Shown: positions 1 through 4,663 of the stretch, piece by piece | How positions within the stretch are numbered: the stretch's first letter is position 1 | Layout of the letters: each line of letters begins with the position of its first letter | DNA from: an uncultured Ruminococcus sp. | GTDB taxonomy: Bacteria; Bacillota; Clostridia; Oscillospirales; Ruminococcaceae | NCBI GenBank assembly: GCA_937926145.1 | Contig: CALANW010000149.1 | Location: 1-13,466 of the forward strand | DNA length: 13,466 bases | Direction: 5' to 3' | Notes under the pieces: generated by a model | What the model was told of the DNA's origin: nothing | Database searches by the model: none | The model's input: the letters and a program-made list of their open reading frames with translations, nothing else | Translations under genes and position numbers: made by a program

Positions 1-105
1 CCTGTTTTCCCTAAAAATTTGGATTAGGGTATTGACTTTTTATAGCTGGTCTTTTGTCTGATGTGAAATTATATTGGGCAGTCAAATTCGTCGGAGTTTA
101 TTGAT

Positions 106-618
106 TCAATTTTCTGCCGTTATTCTCAACAAGTATAATTGATGCAGCCACTCAGGCTGATCTTCAATTGTGTCTTGTATTTTCCTGAGTGTTGCTTTTC
201 CGATCCTCCTATCAAATACTGCAAACATTCTGACAATGGGATTTTCTGAAAATACACTCTTTTGTATATTTTGATTGCGATACATCTCTAAAGCCTCGCA
301 AAATTCTTCATCGGTATATTCCGTGCGCCTATCCATAGGATATTTATCCAATAATGTCCAAAACTCTGCCCAATACTCACTGATGCCGCTCGGAACAGGG
401 TTTGTTGTATAGCCGCTTTCAATGAAATAAGTATTTACCGTTTCCCAAGAGAATCGCTTCACTTGTATATTATCTATACACACTTCAAAAATATGGCATC
501 CGTCCATACCGACATAAGCAGTGCATCCATACCTGATCCTGCCACGCAATGATTCGGCGAGCATTTCATGTTCAAGATATTTTCTCATACCGCTCCATGA
601 ACCAAGAATTTTTTTCAT
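106..618 (-). CDS. SF0329-like small protein of unknown function
   Basis: A 170-residue soluble protein with no signal peptide or membrane segment. It opens with a WSGMRKYLE segment, followed by ESLRGRIRYGCTAY and a short conserved block around FSWETVN (residues about 57-63). The C-terminal part has MFAVFDRRIGKATLRKI (about residues 130-147). The combination of an N-terminal W-S-x-x-x-x-x-LE, a GRI/V-x-Y strand and a C-terminal DRR-(I/V)-GK block is what I remember of the SF0329 family, whose function is unknown; this assignment is from memory. The ATG start is preceded by GGTGAG at a suitable distance. The gene lies 97 nt downstream of the LURP-one gene on the same strand. I saw no convincing terminator between them, so they may be cotranscribed. 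The 105 nt after its stop, up to the window edge, show nothing I can name. Confidence 0.6.
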   Translation of the reverse strand: MKKILGSWSGMRKYLEHEMLAESLRGRIRYGCTAYVGMDGCHIFEVCIDNIQVKRFSWETVNTYFIESGYTTNPVPSGISEYWAEFWTLLDKYPMDRRTEYTDEEFCEALEMYRNQNIQKSVFSENPIVRMFAVFDRRIGKATLRKIQDTIEDQPEWLHQLYLLRITAEN

Positions 619-715
619 ATATTTCTCACCATTAAATTCCTCTTTATCGCGTAAAACAATAACTACTTGTCATTGCTTTTCATTGTGCACTCGCCGGATA
701 TTGCGATCTGCAGAA

Positions 716-1195
716 TTACGAATTATTTTTGCTGCAGTTCGCCGCATCTATCGCCAGCACGAGCATAAGAACATTTATCTCATCGGAATCGTCAAAAATT
801 TCAATAGCGTATGTATCGGTAAGGTGAAAAAGTTCCCTTGTGATATTGGCGGCAACAAGACCGTTCGGCTGCCTTACCCTATAATTCCAGCCGAAAAAAT
901 CGCCCTCTATGCTCCAGCCGTTGTAGTCGATGTCATACTTAGGAATAAAAAAGGTGATCTTTCTCTTTATCCTGCCGAGGTATCTTCCGCCGATATGAAC
1001 ATCAAATTCGGCAAAAATACGAAGAAGCTTTTCCTGTATATAGCCGATCTCACCGCCGAAACGGTCAAAGACCCGTATCCTGTGTCCAATGGTGAGAAAA
1101 TCAGCCTTTGCTGTATATTTTTTGTCCATATTTTCATCGTAAATATCAAAGCTGTCCGTCCAGCTGAACAAACGCTGTTTTATATAAAGCTTCAT
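716..1195 (-). CDS. LURP-one-related (DUF567/scramblase-like) protein
   Basis: A 159-residue protein starting MKLYIKQRLFSW. Repeated short strands such as DSFDIYDENM, HRIRVFDRFGGEIGYIQEKL, DVHIGGRYLGRIKRK and the closing VLMLVLAIDAAN match the pattern of LURP-one-related proteins. That family has a tubby-like beta barrel around a hydrophobic C-terminal helix. In Firmicutes these are small proteins of unknown role; plant and animal relatives are linked to defence and to membrane phospholipids. The start at 1195 is preferred over the longer reading frame from 1258 because GGAGGG lies 7 nt upstream of it. The upstream MKQKQHLGEV extension has no ribosome binding site and does not resemble the family. 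The W-x-x-E-G-D-F-F motif near residues 94-101 is typical. Function cannot be inferred further. Confidence 0.8.
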   Translation of the reverse strand: MKLYIKQRLFSWTDSFDIYDENMDKKYTAKADFLTIGHRIRVFDRFGGEIGYIQEKLLRIFAEFDVHIGGRYLGRIKRKITFFIPKYDIDYNGWSIEGDFFGWNYRVRQPNGLVAANITRELFHLTDTYAIEIFDDSDEINVLMLVLAIDAANCSKNNS

Positions 1196-1323
1196 TCTTA
1201 TTCCCTCCAAAAAAAGCCGTTTTTTCCATACTTCGCCTAAATGTTGCTTTTGTTTCATTTTCAGTAAAATTTCCGCCGAAAAAATATTTACAAAAAATCA
1301 ATCCAAATTCACAACTAAATCAT

Positions 1324-1351
1324 TTAACATTCAGAAATACTTAACTATAAT
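1324..1351 (+). promoter_or_regulatory. Candidate sigma-A promoter for spoVG
   Basis: TTAACA at 1324-1329 and TATAAT at 1346-1351 are separated by 16 nt, in an AT-rich stretch. Transcription would start near 1358 and give a leader of about 220 nt before spoVG. In Bacillus spoVG is a sigma-H gene; I found no clear sigma-H element here. The TATAAT lies in a run of alternating A and T, so chance matches are possible. Confidence 0.5.
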
Positions 1352-1357
1352 ATGTTA

Positions 1358-1580
1358 TATTATAAGCTGTGATATGCAATAAACAGATCATTTTTTACCG
1401 GAATGTCCGCTTCTGGCTTCATTCGCAGTATAAAATCATCATGAATAGAGCAAAATAGATACATAATCTTCCTGCTCAACTCCGTTATCTCGGAGCGGCT
1501 GCCTGTCATAATTTTTGTCAATGACCTTGCCGACGGAAAACGGCACAGGCTTTTGATCATCACAAAAGGAGAAACCTATT
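1358..1580 (+). promoter_or_regulatory. Long spoVG leader with hairpins near the ribosome binding site
   Basis: This is most of the 385-nt gap between the LURP-one gene and spoVG, and I see no supported gene in it. On the plus strand it contains CTCCG/CGGAG at 1480-1484 and 1491-1495. A second hairpin pairs GCCG 1529-1532 with CGGC 1541-1544 (plus CCT 1525-1527 with AGG 1547-1549) and is followed by CTTTTG. A third pairs CTTTTG 1550-1555 with CAAAAG 1563-1568 and covers the first part of the spoVG ribosome binding site AAAGGAG (1565-1571). This layout could tune spoVG translation. The inference depends on the upstream promoter being real. Confidence 0.35.
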
Positions 1581-1883
1581 ATGAACATTACAGACATCAA
1601 AATCAGAAAAATAATTCCCGAGGGCAGACTCCGTGCCATCATCTCCATCACTATCGATGATATGCTCGCTATCCACGACATCAAGGTAGTTCAGGGCGAT
1701 GAGCGTCTTTTCGTTGCAATGCCGAGCAGACGTGACGAAAACGGAATGTTCCGTGATATCGTTCACCCCATCTCCCCCGAAGCAAGAGGAAGCATCGAAG
1801 GTCAGATCCTTGACGCTTACACCCGTCATATCGAGCTTATGCAGGCTGAACTCGAAGCAGAACAGTCAGGCACTATCCTCTGA
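1581..1883 (+). CDS. spoVG: SpoVG, small nucleic-acid-binding regulator
   Basis: A 100-residue protein with the usual length and layout of SpoVG: MNITDIKIRKI, then EGRLRAIISITIDD, IHDIKVVQGDERLFVAMPSRR, GMFRDIVHPISPEARG and a variable acidic tail. The FVAMPSRR and FRDI-x-HPI-x-x-x-x-RG blocks are the family signature. SpoVG binds DNA and RNA; in Bacillus it affects asymmetric septation during sporulation, and in Staphylococcus, Listeria and Borrelia it is a global regulator. AAAGGAG ends about 9 nt before the ATG. The gene stands alone on the plus strand and converges with the Nudix gene; a strong hairpin terminator follows. SpoVG is also widespread in non-sporulating Firmicutes, so it does not prove that this organism sporulates. 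Confidence 0.96.
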   Translation: MNITDIKIRKIIPEGRLRAIISITIDDMLAIHDIKVVQGDERLFVAMPSRRDENGMFRDIVHPISPEARGSIEGQILDAYTRHIELMQAELEAEQSGTIL

Positions 1884-1899
1884 TAAAACCGTAAACTCC

Positions 1900-1928
1900 G
1901 CCGTCCCTTTCTCGGGGACGGCTTTTTT
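1900..1928 (+). terminator. Intrinsic terminator of spoVG
   Basis: GCCGTCCC (1900-1907) pairs perfectly with GGGACGGC (1915-1922) around a 7-nt loop, and six T residues follow (1923-1928). It begins 16 nt after the spoVG stop. In the opposite direction no T run follows the stem, so it probably does not terminate the convergent Nudix transcript. Confidence 0.93.
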
Positions 1929-1975
1929 ATTTTTAGAGAAAACAAAGATACCGCATTTTTTATTCACGCAAAAAT

Positions 1976-2512
1976 TTATATTCCAAGCTTTCTTGCGGCA
2001 AGAAGAAGCGCACTCTGGGTCTTTCCGTCCTTTATTTCGCCGTTCATGACCATTTCAACAGCCTGCGAAAGCGGCATTTTCTCAACATCGAGGAATTCGT
2101 CCTCATCAAGATGCTGCTCGCCGAAAGAAAGTCCCGTCGCAAGATACATATGTATCTTTTCTGTGAGATAAGCGACCGAGGGGTACATTACGCCGAGATA
2201 CTCGAAGTTTTCGCACTCTGCACCGACTTCCTCTTTAAGCTCACGCAGACCTGCACTGCGGTGATCTTCACCGACTTCAAGCTTGCCCGCAGGTATCTCC
2301 GTAAGAACCTCCTGAAAAGGATAGCGGAACTGCTTTACGAGATAGACCTCGCCCTTTTCATTCACGGGAACAACGCAGACTCCGCCCGGGTGAATAACGA
2401 GCTCACGGGTAACTATCGCGCCGTTTTCGAGTTCTGCCTTATCCTTGCGTACTTTTATGATCCTGCCGTCAAAAATCGGCTCTGTTTCAACTGTTTTTTC
2501 CTGAAGATGCAT
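1976..2512 (-). CDS. nudF: Nudix hydrolase, ADP-ribose pyrophosphatase type
   Basis: A 178-residue cytoplasmic enzyme. The complete Nudix box spans residues 76-98, with G76, E82, R90, E91, E94, E95 and G97 all in place; these bind the catalytic metal ions. The substrate side also matches ADP-ribose pyrophosphatases (EC 3.6.1.13): VYLVKQFRYP, the EIPAGKLE entry to the box, YPSVAYLTEKIHMYLA about 15 residues after it, and KDGKTQSALLLA at the end. The reaction is ADP-ribose to AMP and ribose 5-phosphate, which clears free ADP-ribose. The ATG at 2512 is chosen over the longer frame from 2566 because AAAGGAG lies about 9 nt upstream and the family starts here. A consensus promoter lies just upstream, so the gene is transcribed alone. 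The exact substrate is inferred from family resemblance. Confidence 0.92.
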   Translation of the reverse strand: MHLQEKTVETEPIFDGRIIKVRKDKAELENGAIVTRELVIHPGGVCVVPVNEKGEVYLVKQFRYPFQEVLTEIPAGKLEVGEDHRSAGLRELKEEVGAECENFEYLGVMYPSVAYLTEKIHMYLATGLSFGEQHLDEDEFLDVEKMPLSQAVEMVMNGEIKDGKTQSALLLAARKLGI

Positions 2513-2554
2513 ATTAAAACGCTCCTTTACAAAGCAACAAATGTTCTTTTGAAA

Positions 2555-2583
2555 ATTATAGCACATTTATTCGATTTTTTCAA
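2555..2583 (-). promoter_or_regulatory. Sigma-A promoter of the Nudix gene
   Basis: Read on the minus strand: TTGAAA (2583-2578), 17-nt spacer, TATAAT (2560-2555). TGC immediately before the -10 box gives an extended -10 element. The start would be near 2548, leaving a leader of about 36 nt. Because this promoter lies downstream of the terminator at 2608-2639, the RNA upstream of it is a separate unit and is not needed as a leader for the Nudix gene. Confidence 0.85.
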
Positions 2584-2603
2584 GGGGTTGGGGAAATTTT
2601 TTA

Positions 2604-2705
2604 AAATAAAAAAACAGGTCAGAGATTATCCAACCTGTTAAGTGACATTTTATAAAAAACACCCTCGCTGGGACACTTGCAAGCAGAGGTGCGCGATGTT
2701 TTATT
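2604..2705 (-). ncRNA. Unrecognised small RNA gene with its own promoter and terminator
   Basis: Bounded by a near-consensus sigma-A promoter (2712-2740) and an intrinsic terminator (2608-2639), so a transcript of about 100 nt is expected from near 2705. I see no open reading frame with a ribosome binding site in it. Possible folding (RNA sense): AAAACA (2702-2697) with UGUUUU (2661-2656), and UCGC (2696-2693) with GCGA (2668-2665), leaving GGG bulged. The loop strand AAGUG (2678-2674) is complementary to CACUU (2644-2640) downstream of the stem, which would make a pseudoknot. Two C-rich unpaired stretches, ACCUCU (2690-2685) and UCCCA (2673-2669), resemble the seed regions that Gram-positive trans-acting RNAs use against ribosome binding sites. 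It lacks the conserved loop of SRP RNA and is too short for 6S RNA, tmRNA or RNase P RNA. Function unknown. Confidence 0.7.
2608..2639 (-). terminator. Intrinsic terminator of the small RNA
   Basis: On the minus strand AACAGGT (2639-2633) pairs with ACCTGTT (2619-2613) around a 13-nt loop. The stem ends in T residues and continues into a T run (2612-2608), then ATTTT. The loop contains a single GGA. Confidence 0.82.
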
Positions 2706-2711
2706 GTTTAT

Positions 2712-2740
2712 ATTATATGCAAAACGTCCTGAAAAGTCAA
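2712..2740 (-). promoter_or_regulatory. Strong sigma-A promoter of the small RNA
   Basis: Minus strand: TTGACT (2740-2735), 17-nt spacer, TATAAT (2717-2712). This is one base from the full consensus at optimal spacing. The predicted start is near 2705. No protein-coding gene follows before the terminator. Confidence 0.88.
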
Positions 2741-2760
2741 CCCTTTATCAATGACCGCAC

Positions 2761-2789
2761 TTGACAAATAACTCCCGATATGTTATCTT
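2761..2789 (+). promoter_or_regulatory. Sigma-A promoter of the toxin-antitoxin operon
   Basis: TTGACA (2761-2766), 17-nt spacer, TATCTT (2784-2789), giving a start near 2796 and a leader of about 53 nt. Its -35 box is only 20 nt from the -35 box of the divergent small RNA promoter, so a protein bound between them could affect both. Confidence 0.8.
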
Positions 2790-2811
2790 AGCATTAGAAA
2801 AACATTCACAA

Positions 2812-2830
2812 CAATATTTATTCAATATTG
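2812..2830 (+). repeat. Inverted repeat in the toxin leader, possible operator
   Basis: CAATATT (2812-2818) and AATATTG (2824-2830) form a 7-bp inverted repeat with a 5-nt gap, downstream of the TTGACA/TATCTT promoter and 18 nt before the toxin ATG. Toxin-antitoxin operons are commonly autorepressed at short palindromes near the promoter. The sequence is AT-rich, so the operator role is only a suggestion. Confidence 0.4.
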
Positions 2831-2848
2831 AAAGAGAGATAACAGCGA

Positions 2849-3109
2849 ATGAATATAAAATACTCAAAAGATGCCCTCAAATTCCTTGCAAAAATTCAGA
2901 AGCCAATTGCAAATAATATTCGAGAGGCAATAAAAGGGCTTACGGTCACACCTCCCGAGGGCGATATAAAAGTTTTACAGGGATATGATGACGGAAGAAT
3001 GAGGCTTCGGGTAGGTAAATACCGCATTATTTACCGATACGATATTGACAACCAGTTGAAAATATTGTATATTATAGACATAGGTTCAAGAGGAGATATT
3101 TATAAATAA
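2849..3109 (+). CDS. RelE/ParE-family toxin, probable mRNA interferase
   Basis: An 86-residue basic protein with the RelE/ParE layout. An N-terminal MNIKYSKDALKFLAKIQK strand and helix leads into a second helix (residues about 19-31). The conserved block GDIKVLQGYDDGRMRLRVGKYRIIY (about 38-62) and a last strand ending IGSRGDIYK follow. Basic residues R50, R52, R54 and R59, with R81 and Y85 near the C-terminus, sit where RelE-type ribosome-dependent RNases hold their functional residues; ParE-type toxins poison gyrase and cannot be excluded. It is the first gene of a two-gene operon, 13 nt before the antitoxin, the reverse of the more common antitoxin-first order. Its ribosome binding site (AGAGAG, about 10 nt from the ATG) is weak compared with that of its partner. 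Confidence 0.88.
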   Translation: MNIKYSKDALKFLAKIQKPIANNIREAIKGLTVTPPEGDIKVLQGYDDGRMRLRVGKYRIIYRYDIDNQLKILYIIDIGSRGDIYK

Positions 3110-3122
3110 GGAGGTTGTTTGT

Positions 3123-3344
3123 ATGTCACCGAGAACACAGCAGATAGTTAAAATGTATGAAATGCTCCCCGAGCAGGAGCAGGAACTTGCGTATGAAACT
3201 ATCAAACGCTTTGTGCTTGCTTGGGATCCCGATTTTACAAAGGTTACTTCCGATGAGCGCAAGCAGATAGATAATGCGGAAAAGAGCGGCTATATTTCCG
3301 ATGAGGATATAGACTGGGATAATCTTGAAAAATACGCAGAATAA
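3123..3344 (+). CDS. Antitoxin partner of the RelE/ParE toxin
   Basis: A 73-residue acidic protein beginning MSPRTQQIVKMYEMLPEQEQ. It continues YETIKRFVLAWDPDFTKVT (residues about 25-42) and ends in a strongly acidic segment, YISDEDIDWDNLEKYAE. I recognise this as the small protein that accompanies RelE-type toxins in gut Clostridia; the name of its family is not certain to me. The acidic C-terminus probably wraps the basic toxin, while the N-terminal helices would dimerise or bind DNA. AAGGAGG overlaps the toxin stop codon and lies 8 nt before the ATG, a much stronger site than the toxin has, which should favour excess antitoxin. The stop codon abuts the terminator stem. Confidence 0.82.
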   Translation: MSPRTQQIVKMYEMLPEQEQELAYETIKRFVLAWDPDFTKVTSDERKQIDNAEKSGYISDEDIDWDNLEKYAE

Positions 3345-3390
3345 AAATACCCGAGCAGGTCAGCTGAATAACGCCCTGCTCGGGTATTTT
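3344..3390. terminator. Bidirectional terminator after the toxin-antitoxin operon
   Basis: A perfect 16-bp stem: the strand at 3344-3359 pairs with 3375-3390 around a 15-nt loop. The core is TACCCGAGCAGG with A residues before and T residues after, so both directions end in a U run. It begins at the last base of the antitoxin stop codon and also blocks minus-strand transcripts coming past the tRNA. Confidence 0.93.
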
Positions 3391-3410
3391 GTTGTACGGA
3401 GTATGCAATG

Positions 3411-3442
3411 CAAAACGCCGCTTGAACATTCTCAAACGGCGT
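3411..3442 (-). terminator. Terminator of the tRNA-Arg gene
   Basis: On the minus strand ACGCCGTTTGA (3442-3432) pairs with TCAAGCGGCGT (3425-3415), an 11-bp stem with one G-U pair and a 6-nt loop, followed by TTTGC. It starts 9 nt past the encoded CCA end of the tRNA. Confidence 0.75.
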
Positions 3443-3450
3443 AAAATGCG

Positions 3451-3527
3451 TGGTGCATCTGACGGGATTCGAACCCACGGCCTTCAGAGTCGGAGTCTGA
3501 CGCTCTATCCAGCTGAGCTACAGATGC
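3451..3527 (-). tRNA. tRNA-Arg (anticodon CCG)
   Basis: A 77-nt cloverleaf with the CCA end encoded (TGG at 3451-3453 on the plus strand). Acceptor stem GCATCTG/CAGATGC is fully paired. D-arm GCTC/GAGC, anticodon stem TCAGA/TCTGA with loop CTCCGAC, and T-arm GTGGG with loop TTCGAAT are all present. Anticodon CCG (3493-3491) reads CGG. A hairpin (3532-3551) sits directly before its 5' end. A weak minus-strand promoter, TTTCCA-N17-TATATA, can be drawn just after the FliT-like gene, so both its own transcription and readthrough from the flagellar operon are possible. No second copy of its 3' end is visible, so there is no sign of an integrated element here. Confidence 0.97.
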
Positions 3528-3531
3528 GTAT

Positions 3532-3557
3532 GCTCCCATACAAATGGGAGCTTTTTT
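3532..3557 (+). terminator. Plus-strand hairpin terminator before the flagellar operon
   Basis: GCTCCCAT (3532-3539) pairs with ATGGGAGC (3544-3551) around ACAA, followed by six T residues (3552-3557). In plus-strand direction it would stop residual readthrough from the toxin-antitoxin operon before it runs antisense into the flagellar genes. In minus-strand direction no T run follows, and the stem becomes part of the sequence just before the tRNA. Confidence 0.7.
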
Positions 3558-3574
3558 ATATAATTTTATGCTTT

Positions 3575-4048
3575 TTAATTGGAAATATTCAGCTTTCTTC
3601 CCTTGCTGACATCTGCCGCGTTGGAAGATGAACAGTAATCTGCGACCTGCTTGCTCTTTGCGGCTTCATCAAGCTTCTGCTTTATCTCGTCGCGCTGCTT
3701 TGCAAGGCGGTCATACGCTTTTTTATCGTTGTTCTTTATCTCCTCGCGAAGCTCCTGAACGCGCTTTATCTTATCCTGAAGCTGCATAAGATCGCCGTTG
3801 AGGTCGTCTATCTGCTCAAAGCGGAGAAGAGCTTTTATTTTATCCATACGCTCGATAGACTGCTCGCTGACGTACTGCTTGACTGCGACAGAGATACCGT
3901 CCATATTGGTGAGTATCTGCTGACGCTCTTCGATAAGGTCGCCCACGCCGTCGATGCTGTCCTCGGTGATGATACGGGAAGTTATTTCATTATAATGTTC
4001 AAGCTGATGAATTTTATCGTCCATCAGTTCGATAATGGTTCTGTTCAA
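3575..4048 (-). CDS. FliT-like flagellar export chaperone
   Basis: A 157-residue, almost entirely helical, charged protein; the segment around residues 70-135 looks like a coiled coil (RVQELREEIKNNDKKAYDRL). It is the last gene of the late flagellar operon, after fliS, the position of fliT in Bacillus. The N-terminal pattern L-E-H-Y-N-E-I-T-x-x-I followed by LIEERQQILTNMD (about residues 38-50) fits the short helical FliT/YvyD-neighbour type of protein, but sequence conservation in this group is poor. I choose TTG at 4048 because AAAGGGGG lies 6 nt upstream; the frame is open further to 4171, but that part runs through a repeat-like sequence and has no family character. ATG at 4024 has no ribosome binding site. 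FliT holds the cap protein FliD before export; this role is inferred from position. Confidence 0.65.
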   Translation of the reverse strand: MNRTIIELMDDKIHQLEHYNEITSRIITEDSIDGVGDLIEERQQILTNMDGISVAVKQYVSEQSIERMDKIKALLRFEQIDDLNGDLMQLQDKIKRVQELREEIKNNDKKAYDRLAKQRDEIKQKLDEAAKSKQVADYCSSSNAADVSKGRKLNISN

Positions 4049-4065
4049 ACGAACGCCCCCTTTAT

Positions 4066-4199
4066 GGCGGGGAAGCCCCGCAGCAAATTCACGCCGAGCC
4101 TCACTTCGTTCCGCTTTGTTTGCGGAAAATAAGTTTTCACCCGCGAAAAAAATATTTAGTATTCGATACACTTAAAAATCGGGAAGCCCCACGGCAAAT
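4066..4199. repeat. Repeat-like intergenic sequence between fliS and the fliT-like gene
   Basis: Two related copies lie 90 nt apart. On the minus strand, ATTTGCTGCGGGGCTTCCCC (ending at 4069) resembles ATTTGCCGTGGGGCTTCCCG (ending at 4180). The copy nearer the fliT-like gene folds into a perfect GCGGGG-CTT-CCCCGC hairpin (4081-4067). Between them is a T-rich stretch and a block read as KAERSEARREFAAGLP in the open frame upstream of the FliT-like start. I associate that peptide style with dispersed intergenic repeats in some Clostridia rather than with a protein, but only from memory. A copy number in the genome would settle it. Confidence 0.4.
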
Positions 4200-4217
4200 A
4201 TAATACAGCTTTTAAGC

Positions 4218-4583
4218 TCAGATTTTTTTGCTCGCTTCATCGAAAGCATCGCGAAGCTCCTGAAAGAACGGAATGAGCGATTCCAATATCGCTTTGTCCT
4301 TCTTTATATTCGCCTGAATGATCTGCTCGCGGAAATACTGATAAAGTGCAGCGAGATTGTCTGTAATCTCGTAATTTTCCTTTAAGCTCGCATCGAGCGC
4401 ATCGATGATATCTCCGACTCTTGTTATCGAATTATGAGCCTTGGGGATATCCTTGTCCTCGATATAGATAACAGCCTTTTTCAGCTCAACTATTGCCTTG
4501 TCATAAAGTGCAATGAGAAGCTGCGCAGGAGTCATTGTCGTGACGACATTGTTCATATATTTCTGATATGGATTTGGTACCAT
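4218..4583 (-). CDS. fliS: FliS, flagellin export chaperone
   Basis: A 121-residue helical protein of normal FliS length. The N-terminal PNPYQKYMNN-x-V matches the conserved NPY-x-x-Y segment that caps the flagellin-binding groove. TPAQLLIALYDKAIVELKKA (about residues 18-37) is the family signature, followed by AALYQYFREQIIQANIKKD in the third helix. FliS binds the disordered C-terminus of flagellin in the cytoplasm, prevents premature polymerisation and delivers it to the export gate; in Bacillus it also links to FliW. The ATG at 4583 is preferred to a GTG three codons earlier, because that GTG forms part of the likely ribosome binding site GGCGGTG, 6 nt before the ATG. An 80-nt gap with a strong hairpin separates it from fliD. 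Confidence 0.95.
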   Translation of the reverse strand: MVPNPYQKYMNNVVTTMTPAQLLIALYDKAIVELKKAVIYIEDKDIPKAHNSITRVGDIIDALDASLKENYEITDNLAALYQYFREQIIQANIKKDKAILESLIPFFQELRDAFDEASKKI

Positions 4584-4608
4584 GGAAAACACCGCCCATT
4601 AGTTATTT

Positions 4609-4652
4609 AAGGGTATGCTTTTACCATGCATCTGCGGTAAAAGCATACCTTT
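4609..4652. promoter_or_regulatory. Perfect hairpin between fliD and fliS
   Basis: GGTATGCTTTTACC (4612-4625) is the exact reverse complement of the sequence at 4636-4649, with a 10-nt loop; A-T pairs and one G-T pair extend the stem to 17 bp. In transcript direction no U run follows (CTTAAATAAC), so it is not a standard terminator. It starts about 11 nt after the fliD stop and ends before the fliS ribosome binding site. Likely roles are mRNA stabilisation or processing, or partial attenuation that sets the fliD to fliS ratio. Confidence 0.75.
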
Positions 4653-4663
4653 CGGGATTGGAC

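Noticed and set aside
1..105. Hairpin CCCTAA/TTAGGG (9-14 and 24-29) as terminator of the first gene
   Set aside because: On the minus strand the stem is followed by A residues, not T residues, and it is short.
521..1240. Plus-strand frame of 239 residues
   Set aside because: It runs antisense through the LURP-one gene and the start of the SF0329-like gene, both of which have ribosome binding sites and family features.
1360..1563. Minus-strand frame of 67 residues between the LURP-one gene and spoVG
   Set aside because: It reads fairly protein-like, but no ribosome binding site precedes its start, which lies against the spoVG ribosome binding site. I recognise no family. It could be a gene remnant, but I cannot support it.
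2604..2705. CsrA-sequestering RNA
   Set aside because: CsrB/RsmY-type RNAs carry many GGA hairpins. This RNA has one GGA in a loop (UUGGAU), without the preceding A of the consensus.
2604..2740. Nudix-linked riboswitch, for example of the ykkC nucleoside-diphosphate class
   Set aside because: The conserved ykkC sequence blocks are not present, and the Nudix gene has its own consensus promoter behind the terminator, so control by this leader is not needed.
3389..3631. Plus-strand frame containing GIRTHGLQSRSLTLYPAEL
   Set aside because: This is the well-known false peptide produced by translating the antisense strand of a tRNA gene, here the tRNA-Arg at 3451-3527.
4049..4171. N-terminal extension of the FliT-like protein
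   Set aside because: The 41 extra codons cover the repeat-like sequence, do not look like the family, and have no ribosome binding site; TTG at 4048 has a good one.
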